Positions 31,701 to 40,901 of a stretch of 64,000 bases of DNA are shown here, one piece after another. The position numbers and the translations under genes were made by a program. The stretch covers positions 341,001 to 405,000 of the forward strand of contig JAJGOT010000002.1 in NCBI GenBank assembly GCA_022457155.1, given 5' to 3'. Origin of the DNA: Cladopsammia gracilis (Eukaryota > Cnidaria > Anthozoa > Scleractinia > Dendrophylliidae). The notes beneath the pieces are model-generated. The model was not told the origin of the DNA. It searched no databases and saw only the letters and a program-made list of their open reading frames with translations. Positions within the stretch are counted from its first letter, which is position 1. Every line of letters starts with the position of its first letter.

Positions 31701-34349
31701 GATTATGTAAACTTTTAAAACATTTGTAAATATTTCATTTTTATGGCCTTTTAAACACCTGGTCTGTTTTTTTATTGTAAATAATAATGGTGTTGTTAAA
31801 AACATAAGCTTAATACCTACATCTGCTCGTCCAAGTGTGTGGAGGGTGTCCAAAATTTTATGCTGTAACAAGTATTCCAGACAGGGTCCCTGTTAGATAT
31901 AAAATTCAGATTGCTAAATGAATTTGGATTTGAATTTTACTTTACTGGACAAAGTGATATTCAGTACTTATGCTTGTAATAACATCATACTGATAAAGAG
32001 GAGTACTAAAAAAGTACTAAGGGGCAGCTGGTCAATGAATTTACACATACTGAAAAATTGCAGTTATAAGCCCTGGGCCTATACACCTTTGTAAAGGTTT
32101 TTGGGTTGGCAAGCAAAAAACATTCAGATAAATACTGTAAGTGCTGTTTTGGTTAATTTGGTGCAAATTTTGTTTTTAAGAATTGCTGTTAAGAAACTGT
32201 TGTGTTTTTATAGGAAGGGGTATAACTGAAAAAATGTTTTGTTACCTAACTGCTTGGTCCATAACCGGGAAGGGGCATATAAGTGATGGGGAGGGGGCGG
32301 GGGGCATAAGAAATGGATTTTTACGGTATTTGTGTAAGGTGGCTTTCTACAGTTTTGAAGGGCAATAAATTTCCTTATGCACATGTGTCACGCAAGCAAA
32401 ACCGTGCCAGCAAAAATCACATAAGCGTGAATGTTAGTTATGTAATGTTAGTAATATGGGTGCAGACAAGTGAATGGCCATGGTGTATGCAGTAGTGCGC
32501 ATGCTCAATATGGAGATCGTACGAAACATTTTTTTTGGTCATAAATTTCTCGAAATCTAGCCGTACGGCTTGTTTGCTCAATTATTGATATTTTTAAATA
32601 TACATCAACATCAGTCTGCAGACAATTTTATTCAAAATCTGTCTTCCTATTCTTGATATTTTCATTGATATGAGAAAAACTCTCTTACAGATTTTTGTTT
32701 TAACTTGTAAGAGGCCCTGCCACGGTAAATTCCAACAGGCGACATGACCCAAAAAGTAGCAACAGCACGTAAAATGAAATTGCGACAAAAGACAATCTTT
32801 CTCGGCACAATTCCGACAGCAACATCAAAGCCAAGAATTGGCGACAAAGAACGGTGGTTTGGCATATGTTTTCACCAATTTGAGGTCCTTGAGGACCCTT
32901 GAGGTTCCCTTGAGGGTCTCTTGAGCATCACATTATACATCATTTATGCAACTCCAAACGAATGCAAACAAATGCACAAACTCCAAATGCACCGTACGAT
33001 AACTGAGCTATTGTAGAACTGTAGGCATTTTTTTATAATGTACCATTATCCACCTTTTCTAAAATTCCGACAAACTATGTTCGTTCAATTTCCAACAGCA
33101 ACGTGAAGCATTGATAAAACACCGACATAAGTAAAGAGATTTTAAAATTCAGACAAGTGACATGGGACTCCCCCCCCCCCTGGCAGGGCCTCTTGTAAGA
33201 ATGTTTATTTTTATCCAAAGTTTAAATGATAAGATTTTGAGGTAGTGTCATACGGGTGGTTTTTGAGTAAAACATCCTCATAGAATTAGAAACCACTCTT
33301 CTGACAACCACTCGGTTGCTTGTTTTAAACCACTTCTAACAAGAGGATGGTAAAGTTGCAAACACCAATTGTCTTGTATGATGAAGCATCTGGTGACACC
33401 CATAAACTGTAGTAAGCCACCTTAACATAATGCAGTGTACAATGTGACAATTTTTACTATTTCATTTGTTTAAGAGTACAAAGGACTAAACTGTACATCC
33501 ATTTTTTTTTAACTGATTGGTCACAAGTACATGTTGACATCAGAGTTATCGAACCATCACAATGCAATGAATAACCATATTTTTCAACACATATTTTTGC
33601 TCATAAACTCTTAAAATGACAAAAAAATAACTTACCTTTGGGATCAAAGAAAAACCAACAAGAACAGACAAACTTCCAACACAATCACAAAATATCAAGA
33701 TGATGGCAGTGCAAAACAAGAATGAATCCTGATGGCTACTTACATGTGTATTACATCTGCACAGACGAGTCCAAGAGCCAACTATGAGCTGAATAATTCA
33801 ATTTTGGAATAAAATATATTTTTAAATTACCGTTGTTCCCCCACTTTGATCATCTTCCTCATGTCTCAAAATGTCCAACATTTGTTCCAAATGATAAGGA
33901 ATATTAGTGGACTGTACAGGAACTTTTTCATCTGCCAAAAAATGAAATTAATAGTATTAGCAAAAAAAAAACAATTAAGCTTAAGCTTCAACACGTAAGC
34001 AAGAATTTGTAAACACATAAGCTTAAGCTTATTTAAGCTTACTATATATACATATATATATACTATACATCAACAATGACTTGAGTTACCTGTGGCTTCT
34101 ATGAAATAATTCGTGATGGCTTTCCAGTGGAAAACAAAGGTCTCTTGTAGAGGAACATCAGGAGCAAGCTGAAATGTTTATGATTCAAACCAATTTTGAA
34201 TATTTCAGATATTTGCAGTTTATAGGAAATCCTCACAAGACGAATCCACAAAACCGAATTGTAACGAACGAATTTTTAAAATATTACAAAATTGATAAAC
34301 TTACCGCTTCGACAGCTTCATGGATAAAAGATCTTATTTTATGAAACAT
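14471..34349 (-). CDS. FHIP2A: FHIP2A (FAM160B1), 21 coding exons
   Basis: FHIP proteins bind FTS and Hook and tie dynein-dynactin to membrane cargo; mammalian FHIP2A is linked to Rab1A ER-Golgi carriers. Coding exons in transcription order: 34305-34349, 34090-34168, 33831-33931, 31821-31889, 30584-30688, 29691-29813, 25177-25308, 24724-24834, 23785-23867, 22553-22667, 22222-22298, 21773-21852, 20609-20721, 19828-20129, 18408-18498, 16629-16692, 16074-16156, 15505-15645, 15253-15362, 15075-15129, 14471-14524. They total 2133 nt, 710 aa plus stop (human 765), with GT-AG ends and matching phases throughout. Hallmarks: [104 protein letters not shown] and [16 protein letters not shown]. The start [15 protein letters not shown] matches the vertebrate N-terminus. 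The acidic linker after FFLE is shorter than in vertebrates; an exon in 25309-29690 could have been missed. Confidence 0.95.
16249..16470. repeat. Split copy of an ACCCTTTAAG-type MITE
   Basis: Segments at 16249-16310 (reverse) and 16410-16470 match, in pieces, the element at 21322-21528: 'cctttcttgtccc', 'aaccctttaagcaccagtagtgatcagcatcaaa'. It lies in FHIP2A intron DNA. The interrupted order suggests a rearranged or nested copy. Confidence 0.5.
17259..17318. repeat. 22-bp tandem repeat with CGGCCG palindromes
   Basis: TCGGCCGACA(g/a)ACGACCAACAG-like units occur at 17259-17280 and 17281-17302, with a partial third from 17303. Each unit holds the palindrome TCGGCCGA. It lies in an FHIP2A intron. 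Confidence 0.8.
17346..17376. repeat. (ATCA)n microsatellite
   Basis: About seven ATCA units followed by 'actttatttatac', a pattern often left by the 3' tail of a non-LTR retrotransposon in reverse orientation. No coding part of such an element is visible next to it. Confidence 0.75.
17800..18300. other. Unassigned stretch of distinct composition in an FHIP2A intron
   Basis: This 500 bp segment is richer in GC and CpG than its surroundings (gcgctaagcgcag, cgtcgcattttatgcagttcgc) and repeats 'gcagttc/gcagttt' words. A polyadenylation-like AAATAAACC lies near 18255. It could be a solo LTR or another retroelement end, but I find no matching terminal repeat or coding sequence. Confidence 0.3.
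18640..18757 (-). mobile_element. Truncated SINE copy, reverse orientation
   Basis: The sequence aligns with the head of the intact SINE at 54759-55058: 'agcaaagtttcttgtttaaggaaacaacac' and 'gaaccactgacctcaaggctggaagtg', the reverse complement of the tRNA-like T-arm region. The 3' half is absent. Confidence 0.7.
18776..19237. mobile_element. TA-flanked MITE with 'cgcgaaat' subterminal repeats
   Basis: The ends CCTTATTATCA(c)TTATTTTTGC pair with the right terminus (AATAGATGATAATAAGG), and TA occurs at 18774-18775 and 19238-19239. Both subterminal zones carry multiple TTTCGCGAAATT/AATTTCGCG words. A TA duplication suggests a Tc1/mariner relative. The element is 462 bp and non-coding. Confidence 0.75.
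19328..19480. repeat. Fold-back repeat, copy 1 of 3 (TATCAAACA...TGTTTGATA type)
   Basis: ATATCAAACATGAGGAAGGGTG at the left pairs with CACTCTTTCAAGTGTTTGATAT at the right, with ATCAGGATATCCAA / TTTGGATATCGTGAT inside. Related copies are at 36954-37118 and 63545-63705. Confidence 0.65.
19556..19670. repeat. Small palindromic repeat
   Basis: AATTTATGCATAGCATTATACTG and its imperfect reverse complement (CAATGCTGTGCATAAATTTG) enclose 'attgtgccattctagaatg'. No target duplication is evident. Confidence 0.45.
20884..21184. mobile_element. MITE with AGCCTGCATAGCAGG ends
   Basis: AGCCTGCATAGCAGGTG at the left matches the reverse complement of CACCTGTCATGCAGGCT at the right. Internal inverted words (gagaagggaactggggagaa / ttccttcccttctcc) support a fold-back of about 300 bp. 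TA flanks both ends. The terminal motif resembles, but is not the same as, the one at 10024-10187. Confidence 0.65.
21322..21528. mobile_element. MITE with AACCCTTTAAGCCCC end
   Basis: TTAACCCTTTAAGCCCCAAG at the left and 'tttgaaattgagggttaa' at the right bracket about 207 bp with 'gtgatcatcatcaaatttctc' and 'gggacaagaaaggagaat' words. A second, split copy is at 16249-16470. Confidence 0.55.
22389..22548. repeat. Long-armed palindrome, copy A
   Basis: GTGGTTCAAATTTTTCTTTG pairs with CAAAGAAAAATTTGAACCAC, continuing through TTTGAAAATTTTCAAACCAG. The arms are about 45 bp and the spacer (22440-22495) contains AATTGTCTCAGATTCATTA. A related, more diverged copy is at 29890-30036. Confidence 0.75.
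22738..23170. repeat. Poly-G-flanked dispersed repeat, copy in FHIP2A intron
   Basis: The words 'ctattctagactagacaccaaa', 'atcagtttcctggtaaatgataccctgttatagacc' and 'ttcacagcagcacatatccatata' match the copy at 25736-26048 and pieces in 5430-7160. G-rich segments at 23020-23035 and 23078-23130 flank it. Confidence 0.65.
24013..24423. mobile_element. MITE with ACCGCAACACCGC subterminal arrays
   Basis: TIRs are GAGGGGGACATTGGGG (24013-24028) and its exact reverse complement (24408-24423). TTTAAC flanks both ends (24007-24012, 24424-24429), a 6 bp target duplication. Both subterminal zones carry repeated ACCGCAACACCGC-type words (24037-24115 and 24330-24405). The middle (24120-24330) is unique and non-coding. 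The element at 40902-41134 shares the GCGGT motif but has different termini. Confidence 0.8.
25736..26048. repeat. Poly-G-flanked dispersed repeat, best-preserved copy
   Basis: It opens with a G-run (25738-25757) and reads 'ctattctagactggacaccaaaaatcc', 'gatcagtttcctggttaatgataccctattctagacc', 'cctatcccagactaaactg' and 'cttcacagcagcacacacccataa'. It matches 22738-23170 and fragments in HtrA2 intron 1. No TIR is evident. Confidence 0.7.
26237..26646. mobile_element. Long-TIR MITE with TAA flanks (Harbinger-like)
   Basis: The termini AGGCCTATTTACATGCTGCG pair over more than 60 bp with the right end, including the TCGGCCCCGAGAAATCGTGA block. TAA flanks both ends (26234-26236, 26647-26649). A second inverted pair, ATATCTGCAG...TTAGTTTAAA, sits inside at 26350-26430. 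It is 410 bp and non-coding. Confidence 0.75.
28127..29034. mobile_element. Penelope-like element relic in fold-back configuration
   Basis: Two 370 bp arms, 28127-28496 and 28665-29034, are reverse complements with few mismatches. The plus-strand reading through spacer and right arm gives the C-terminal end of a Penelope-type polyprotein: a GIY-YIG-like [20 protein letters not shown] at 28521, a frameshift near 28620-28645, then [20 protein letters not shown] and [14 protein letters not shown]. Penelope-like retroelements pair a reverse transcriptase with a GIY-YIG nuclease and are known to leave inverted partial copies. No reverse transcriptase remains here. The element lies in FHIP2A intron 6. 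Confidence 0.75.
29132..29456. mobile_element. MITE with TTGCAAGTAAAATC ends
   Basis: TTGCAAGTAAAATCCGGTCT at the left pairs with the right terminus (CAGATTTTACCTGCAA), including the inner blocks GATCAGTATTCATTTTAGGTTAAA and TTTAACCTATATTGAATACTGATTC. The interior contains several 'agcacaaagcta(ac)' repeats. Confidence 0.7.
29890..30036. repeat. Long-armed palindrome, copy B
   Basis: TTGGTTTAATTTTTGTGGTT pairs with AACAACAAAAATTAAACATG. The loop contains CCTGAGATTATGATAATGAATCTGG, similar to the CAGATTCATTA core of the copy at 22389-22548. Confidence 0.6.
32712..33191. mobile_element. hAT-type MITE with 8-bp target duplication
   Basis: The termini AGGCCCTGCCA and its reverse complement are flanked by CTTGTAAG at 32704-32711 and 33192-33199. 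An 8 bp duplication is the usual hAT length. Internal words 'attccgacagcaacat' and 'aattccaacaggcgacatg' recur at both ends. A C-run at 33170-33180 precedes the right TIR. Length 480 bp, non-coding. Confidence 0.8.
33960..34072. repeat. AAGCTT/TAAGCTTAAGCTT cluster and (AT)n
   Basis: Five AAGCTT words in three palindromic TTAAGCTTAAGC-like patches precede a TATATACATATATATA run. It lies in FHIP2A intron 2, 20 bp from exon 2. Confidence 0.6.
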
Positions 34350-35572
34350 TTCTACCAGAGCTAAAAAAGAATATGATGGCTATAAAAGCTATAAATCACT
34401 TTCCATCATCTACGCCATTTTGAATTTCACTATGATCATTTGCGCATGTGCTTTCTGTGCCAAGGAACGCAATGCGTGCAAAGTCTCGGTGAGGTCCTCG
34501 GTGAAATCGAAACTTCAACATCCCTGCCCGTGCAACCCGCCGGGCATTTGAAATTTTGAAATTTCGTTCGTTCAAATTCTCCTTCCCCGGGCCAAAAATG
34601 TCGTTCAAATGCTCCATTCAAGGCTCGTAATAGGCAATTAAAAACTGGAGAGAGAGGGAAGATTACGCCAGCCACGCAGGCTTGTTCAAATCCCCCCACT
34701 CCTCCCCTAAGGTGTCAAAGGGGTTGACTGACAGTAGGGTCAGCGCGCCGCGCATTGACCATGTTGACAGCGTTGTGAAGTTTGAAGACTCTGAATGAAC
34801 GCTTTGTTCAATGGATAAAATGGTGAGTTTTTCGAAGAATTTTTCCTTTTTACATCCTTTATAAAACGCCTAAATGTATATAATATAATTCCTTGTTGGA
34901 CATATTTGCAATGACCGGACGAGTTCAAAACATATATGGAAAAATTTGCGAAGAATTGGCCGCCATTTTAATTTGATTTCGAGCGGGGGCATGAAATACA
35001 GCGCCCATATAGGAATTATGTGTGAAATAATTGTTCAAACTATTCACTGCAGGCTGCAAAGGAAAAATATGTTCGCAAAAGCTTTAGTTTTTCAATTCTG
35101 AGCACAATGCGTTGGCTGTGAAGCAAGCAGTCGCGAACAAACAAAAGCGACGGAAAGATTTCCGTATAACTCCATACATTAGTTATGCATACTTTTCTCA
35201 AAACTAAAACAATACCAAAACAATACACCTTATTCCAAAATGGTGGCCAATTTGGTATTCTTTTATAGGTATGTTAATTAGCCCTTGTTGCCTCGTCAAC
35301 ATGTGCAAAATACAACAGAATTTTCAAAATGAGGAAAATGAGGCAAAGAGGGCAAATTGAAATGCATACAAAAGAATAATAAATTACCCGCCATTTTGGA
35401 ATAAGGTGTATAAAACGCCTGAAGAAAAACAATAGCGCATATATGTATAATTAATGTATGGGGTAGTACGGAAATCTTACCAAAGCAGCGCCTATCCTCA
35501 CTATGAAAGGTCAAAGAGAAATGATTGATTTATTGGGTGGTTTTGTTATCCAGGCTGTTCATTTCTTAAGTA
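34350..35572 (-). promoter_or_regulatory. 5' UTR and presumed promoter region of FHIP2A
   Basis: A TTTTTTAG acceptor ending at 34362 suggests that the 5' UTR is spliced, just upstream of the ATG at 34347-34349. The stretch 34430-34760 is richer in CpG (accgagg, cgtgcaacccgccgggc, gcgcgccgcgc) than the AT-rich surroundings, as expected near a promoter. 34800-35572 holds no recognisable gene or repeat. Confidence 0.45.
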
Positions 35573-36952
35573 ATATGTGACCCTCCATAGGAAAACACGT
35601 CTTATCGAAAAAAGCGTTTTTGGGGGGTTTGAGGCGCCTTTCAAACCGGGTTTGAGAGGGTTTCAAACCCCTTTCAAACCCTTGCAAACCCTTTTCAAAC
35701 CCTTTGCAAACCCTTTTCAAACCCTTTGCAAACCCTTTTCACACCCCCGCAAACCCTTTACAAACCCCTTGCAAACCCTTTTCAAACCCTTTACAAACCC
35801 TTTTCAAACCTTGCAAGGTCTCTGCAAACCCTTTGTGAGACAAATTAAATCGAGCCTGATGGACCAAATCGAACTTTTTCTTCGGCGATAGTTTGTGAAC
35901 CGCAAGAAAGAAACTTGCCTTAAGAAATTATGATTCTTACCATGTTCTCGACAGCCAGCAAAGCCGATCTCACATAAAAGGTATACAAGTTTAGTAGCAC
36001 GTTATTGGGAATGTAGCATGCATGACATGAACTCTGAACTTGACTATTGTCCGTAAGTACTCAGCTTATAAGAGTGATTTGGAAAAAGGGGGCAAAAGTG
36101 TTGGACTCAAACAGTTCTTCTGAGGCTAAGAATATTGTATCTATCTATCATAAACGATGCAAAATTCGAATTTCAGTTCGAGTTCGAAGTTAGAATTCGA
36201 GTTCGCGCGCGGCATGCGTACCGCAAAGGAAACAGATCGTTTTCGTTTGTTAAAAATAAAGCTATTTTACAGGCGATTTTTCCTCGTAAATTAAACTTGA
36301 TTAATTGCTTTCATTATTTGGAATATGTTAGAACAAATACTGTGATTGTATTATTGCATTTAGCCATTGCATTTAGCGAATTTCGATAGACGCCATTTTG
36401 TTTACTGTGGCGCGTGTCACGTGTCACGTGCGAAGATGGCCGCTTGTTGACATTACAAACTCTTTTCTTTGGCTTATTTCGTTCGTCTTCGGTGTTCCTT
36501 CATTGCCAAAAGCTAAAAAATGTTCGACAAACATAGTCAACACTGTTTTAACACAGGTATTTTGACAATTTGAGGTTCAATTTTACAGTTTATAACCACA
36601 ACGCTCACGTTCGTGCGTTACGTGCTATATGCGTATTTTTCGATCGGTGGCGCTCTTGCACCTCTGTTTATAGAGAAACAAGACTCACTTTTCTAAGTTA
36701 TTCATTAATCTGCCAAACCGTAATAATGCTTCACAAACCCTTTGGAAACCCTTTTCAAACCCTTTGCAAACCCTTTGCAAACCCTTTGCAAACCCTTTGC
36801 AAACCCTTTGCAAACCCTTCGCAAACCCTTTGCAAACCCTTCACAAACCCTTTGCAAACCCCTTCCAAACCGGGTTTGAGGGGGTTTGAAACCCGGTTTG
36901 ACCTAAATTGCAATGTTCGATAAGACGTGTTTTCATATGGAGGGTCACATAT
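35573..36952. mobile_element. TIR transposon with CAAACCC subterminal arrays, no transposase
   Basis: Inverted ends ATATGTGACCCTCCATA(g/t)GAAAACACGTCTTATCGA enclose about 1380 bp. Inside each end is an array of 12 bp units CAAACCCTTT(G/T)C: about 15 units at 35640-35835 and about 13 at 36732-36870, both arrays on the plus strand. GGTTTGAGGGGGTTTGAAACC-type words in the opposite sense border the TIRs. The middle (35890-36720) is unique, with two CACGTG boxes at 36418-36430 beside GATGGCCGC. I find no transposase frame; the superfamily is unknown. Confidence 0.75.
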
Positions 36953-36953
36953 A

Positions 36954-37118
36954 TCAAACATGAGACACAGTGTTTCAGGGGTTTCATCACAAGATCAAAC
37001 ACTGAGAAGAGAGTTGAAAATATGGCGCGCAGCGGAGTATTTTTGACGACCTTCGAGGTGTTTGATCTTGTGATGAAATACTGTGTCCAATGTTTGATTA
37101 TTACTTCTCAAACAAAAT
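36954..37118. repeat. Fold-back repeat, copy 2 of 3
   Basis: ATATCAAACATGAGACACAGTGTTTCA pairs with TGAAATACTGTGTCCAATGTTTGAT; CATCACAAGATCAAACACT pairs with GGTGTTTGATCTTGTGATG. It directly abuts the preceding TIR transposon. Confidence 0.65.
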
Positions 37119-37206
37119 GAAAATGAGGAGTGTTTCAGGTGATTTCCAAACACTCATTAAACATTAATTTCCTTTGTATTTTCTTCATGAATTATTGAGT
37201 TTGAGA

Positions 37207-37245
37207 ATAATAAAAATAATAATAATAATAATAACAATAATAAGC
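37207..37245. repeat. (AAT)n microsatellite
   Basis: An imperfect AATAATAAT run is followed by 'ggttcaatggcgctttacataaaatc', which may be the 3' end of a short retroposon. Confidence 0.6.
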
Positions 37246-37641
37246 AATTTTTATAGCGTCATTTCCCAAAGGTTCAATGGCGCTTTACATAAAATCAATT
37301 AAAACTAACGCAGTGGCTATTTGTATGGCACCTGTATGCGGACTTCCATTTGCTATTTGTACGGGAGTCCAAAACTTTCGACAATTTTCGATGTTATTCT
37401 TCACTTTTGTTGATCCACAGTATTAAATGTTCGTTTAGCTGTACGAAGCGCTCCTGGTAAGCAATGTCGATTTGGTTCAGACTAATTTGCCGCTTCTCTG
37501 CATACCATGCGAGCATTTCATTTCGTGCCACTTAGGAATTTTTCGCATCAAAGTATACTCCCAATTTGCTATTCGTACGGGAGTCCCAAAACTTTTGGCC
37601 ATTTTTCGATGTTATTCTTCACTTTTGTTGATCCACAGTAT

Positions 37642-40245
37642 CAGGGGTCGAAATGTTCCGAGACTTCTACATGTGTCTGGTGACAGGCAGAATATTTTTC
37701 CACCTGTCACTACCAACATCAAACCTGAACAAAAATTTTAAATGTTTATTTTCATTTTTTATTGATAACAAAACTCACCTGTGGTTTTACCATCACTTTA
37801 ATAAACTGGTATAATAAGGAAGCAACACAGCATTTATTGTCAATTTACTTTGTCTTAGCCTGTTTAGGCCTTTCGTTTTGCCCATAGGCATCCACTAGTC
37901 TCCTGGTTTTTTTGGCATCATCCCACCATAGTCTAATTGCAGGCTCAGGGTTATAGTTCTTGACAGTGTCTATGCTAAGGGCAACATGCATGAGGTCATT
38001 AAGCGACTCTTCTTTGAGTTTGCACCGCCAGTCAGATTTAACTCTGTTCATGAGGCTGAAACCACGTTCAACACAAGCAGTTGAATAAATCAAAACTAAT
38101 AATATTTTCACCAGGCTCAAAATATTTCTTAATTCTTCTGAGTTGCCTTTCTTTCTTAATATCTTGGGCCAGAACTTTTTAATTGTACGACCATCACGTG
38201 TTGTGGTTGCTAAAACGTTTTTTACATATTCCCACAGAGAAATTCTTTCTTCTTCTATCTTCCCTGGTTCATAGCCTTTGCATAGTAACAGATCATCTAA
38301 ATGACAAACTAATTTACTAATTTCAGCTTTACCATACTGTGAAATGTCATCCTCATCACAATCTGGCAGTCTACCTACATCAAATATTGAAAAGAAGGAC
38401 ATTTCAGGGTACACACCAATGTTACCATCATTCAATGGCCCAAACCTGTCAGTTACAGTTTGCCTTAGTTGGTTCAGCAAGAGTTCACTTTGATTTCTAA
38501 CATTGTTTTCATGCCTTGTTCTGCTCTGTTTTAGTTGAACATCTCTGAACTTCCCATCCTTGATGTGTTCATCCTTAAATTCCTTTATTTTATTCTCACA
38601 ATCAAACTGTGAAGTTCCCTTTTGGTACGTTTGATCATACTCACAACAGTGTCTATGCTTGCATCCTCAGATTTCAAGGTGCAACTTAAACTTGCAAATA
38701 TTGCTAGTAAGACTTTGAAAACAGCAAATATGAATACAACAAGGTTCTCATCTTGAAGTTTTTCCTTTAGTCCAAGAGCCTTGTTCCTGGTTTCTTGCTT
38801 CTGAGTGTTGTCTAGGTTGCATTCTTGTAACTGGGCAGCATTTGCAACATAATTTCTATCAAGTGCTTTCACAGCTCTTTCTCTGTGTGCTACCCACCGA
38901 GTACCTTTGGCTGGGGGGTGAACCAGTGAATTGACTCCTAAAAGTTCTGCTGTGTTTTTCAGACATCTTGCCTGTAGGTTACTGTTGTCATAGAAATGAT
39001 AGAGCCCATCTAGTAAAATGTACGGATCATTATACAGTGGTATGGTCTTTACTGCATCTTTGAATGATAACTCCAGACGATGATTTGCACGATGAAATTC
39101 CAACAGCCATTTAATTTCATTTCTGACTAGTCTGCACATGCTTTTCATTACATTAGGTCCATCTGTTGCCAGTTGAACACATTTGTTTCTGACATCCACG
39201 TCAAGAGTAGAAAAGGTTCCAAAAAAGCCATCTGCAAGTCCTTGTGCTGTTGCACGTCCCTCAACTCCAGCAATTTTCAAAAAGTCTACGCATGGCTCGT
39301 AGTCCTCATCTAGATAAGAAACAAAGTAGGATTCCTCTTCAATATTGGCAGAGTCTGTAGATCCATCTAATGCCACGGCAATAAATTCTGAACCGTTAAT
39401 CTTGTGCAATTTCATGTCACTTTCATGTTTGGCAATGTAGTGAATAAATTCATGTGCTTGTTTATCACTGTTGTAGTGTTCTGTTATGATTTCATCACCA
39501 TAGTTTGCAGCTTGGAGTTCTGTTAGCTTGACAAAATCTGTATACGGCGTTTCGTTTTTGGCCACAAAGATCGCAGTTGTGAACAGTTTCCTCATGAGGT
39601 CGATTTTATTGTTTTCCATGTTAATTAGTGCTTTGACGATGGGCTGCTCTGCTGGACGTTTTTTAGTGTTTAAGAATGCCGAGTGGCTAGTTTTATGAGC
39701 ATTGCTTGCTTCGTGTGAGCGGACATTTTCTATACGCATCGATTCACAGCCCGAGATGAATTTGTTTCTGCTTGTTTTATCAAACTCCTTGCAGTAAGAA
39801 CAGAACATCTTTCCATCCTCCACCAACAACCATGGGCATCCATCTTTCCACTTCTCATTGAACTTGAATACTCGTATATTATTCCGTTTCATCGTCGTTG
39901 CTGCAAAATTCTCTTCCGTATGTACTTCTCCGGCTTCCGCTTCTTCGGCACATTGTTTCACTTCAGAAAACTATCCATATCACATATCGTCAACTGAAAG
40001 AATTCATTTCATGCTTGATCGGCGAAGAAAAGCGAGTCATATGGCATCATCTATCTTTGTCATGCGCACTGCAAAGATTGCATCATCCCGCTTTTATTGA
40101 GTAGAAACTGGTAACTACTGTACGTGGGTCGTGACAATGGCTTCCAAAACTGCACGAGTGCGGGTGGAAAACGGATGACAATATTATTCAAATCAACAAA
40201 TTCTACCTGAAATCGACAGGCAGACAGGCAACATTTCGACCCCTG
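37642..40245 (-). mobile_element. hAT transposon with complete ends
   Basis: The 2604 bp element has exact 16 bp TIRs, CAGGGGTCGAAATGTT and its reverse complement. AGTAT is duplicated at 37637-37641 and 40246-40250, as confirmed by the undisturbed neighbouring satellite units, which contain AGTAT once. Five bases is shorter than the 8 bp of most hAT elements. It carries one transposase gene on the minus strand. Confidence 0.88.
37845..39892 (-). pseudogene. hAT transposase with one frameshift
   Basis: The first ATG in the N-terminal frame is at 39892. That frame runs to 38585; the remainder continues in another frame from about 38640 to a stop at 37845. A single-base indel near 38600-38640 would explain the break. 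N-terminal features resemble a TTF/BED-type zinc finger (FCSYCKEF, then an H/AH pair). Catalytic-type motifs include VALDGSTD and ATDGPNVM. The C-terminal hAT dimerisation region is recognisable (ACVERGFSLMNRVKSDWR). It resembles transposases co-opted as vertebrate ZNF862/ZMYM-type proteins. Near-intact coding and exact TIRs imply a fairly recent insertion. Confidence 0.85.
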
Positions 40246-40901
40246 AGTATTAAATGTTCGTTTAGCTGTACGAAGCGCTTCTGGTAAGCGATGTTGATTT
40301 GGCTCAGACTAATTTGCCGAGTCTCTGTACACTACTGTGAGTGACTCATTTCTTGACACTTAGAAATTTTTTGCGTCAAAGTATACTCCCGTACGGCCAA
40401 CTGAGATTTGCTATTCGTACGGGAGTCCAAAACTTTCGGCAGTTTTCGATGTTATTCTTCACTTTTGTTGATCCACTATATTAAATGCTTGTTTAGCTTT
40501 ACGAAGCGCTTCTGGTAAGCGATGTTGATTTGGCTCAGACTAATTTGCCAAGTCTCAAAGATACTCCCGCACTGCCAACATCGATCTGCTGTTGGTACGG
40601 GAGTCAGAATATTTCATTGATTTTCTATGTATTTGCTGATTCTTGCCAATCCAAAATGTTACATTTACCTTAGGAAGAATTAAGCGATTCTAGTGAGCGC
40701 TGTTTATTTGAGCCAGATTAATTTGTGCAGTCCCTGCATACTTCGAGAACGACTCACTTAAAACTCACGCAGATGTCACGCAACCTCTGCTTCTTAGATT
40801 TACTAACATTTGACTACAAAGTAAACTTTAGTTTGAAAATATGTGAAAAGAATTTCTTTTAGCCTTTAAAGATAGAATACTCTGACTTGGATCGAGTAAG
40901 G

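Larger units (their letters stand above)
37310..40620. repeat. Tandem satellite of ~220 bp units, interrupted by a hAT element
   Basis: Units share 'cgatgttattcttcacttttgttgatccac(a/t)(g/a)tattaaatg(t/c)tcgtttagc', 'gcgct(c/t)ctggtaagc' and 'tttgctattcgtacgggagtcc'. Unit starts near 37390, 37608 and 40448 give spacings of 218 and, after removing the insert, about 231 bp; a more diverged fourth copy starts near 40618. The second unit is split by the hAT transposon at 37642-40245. Confidence 0.75.

Noticed and set aside
35640..36870. CRISPR-like array of short direct repeats
   Set aside because: The 12-bp units have no spacers, lie inside a TIR transposon and the genome is eukaryotic.
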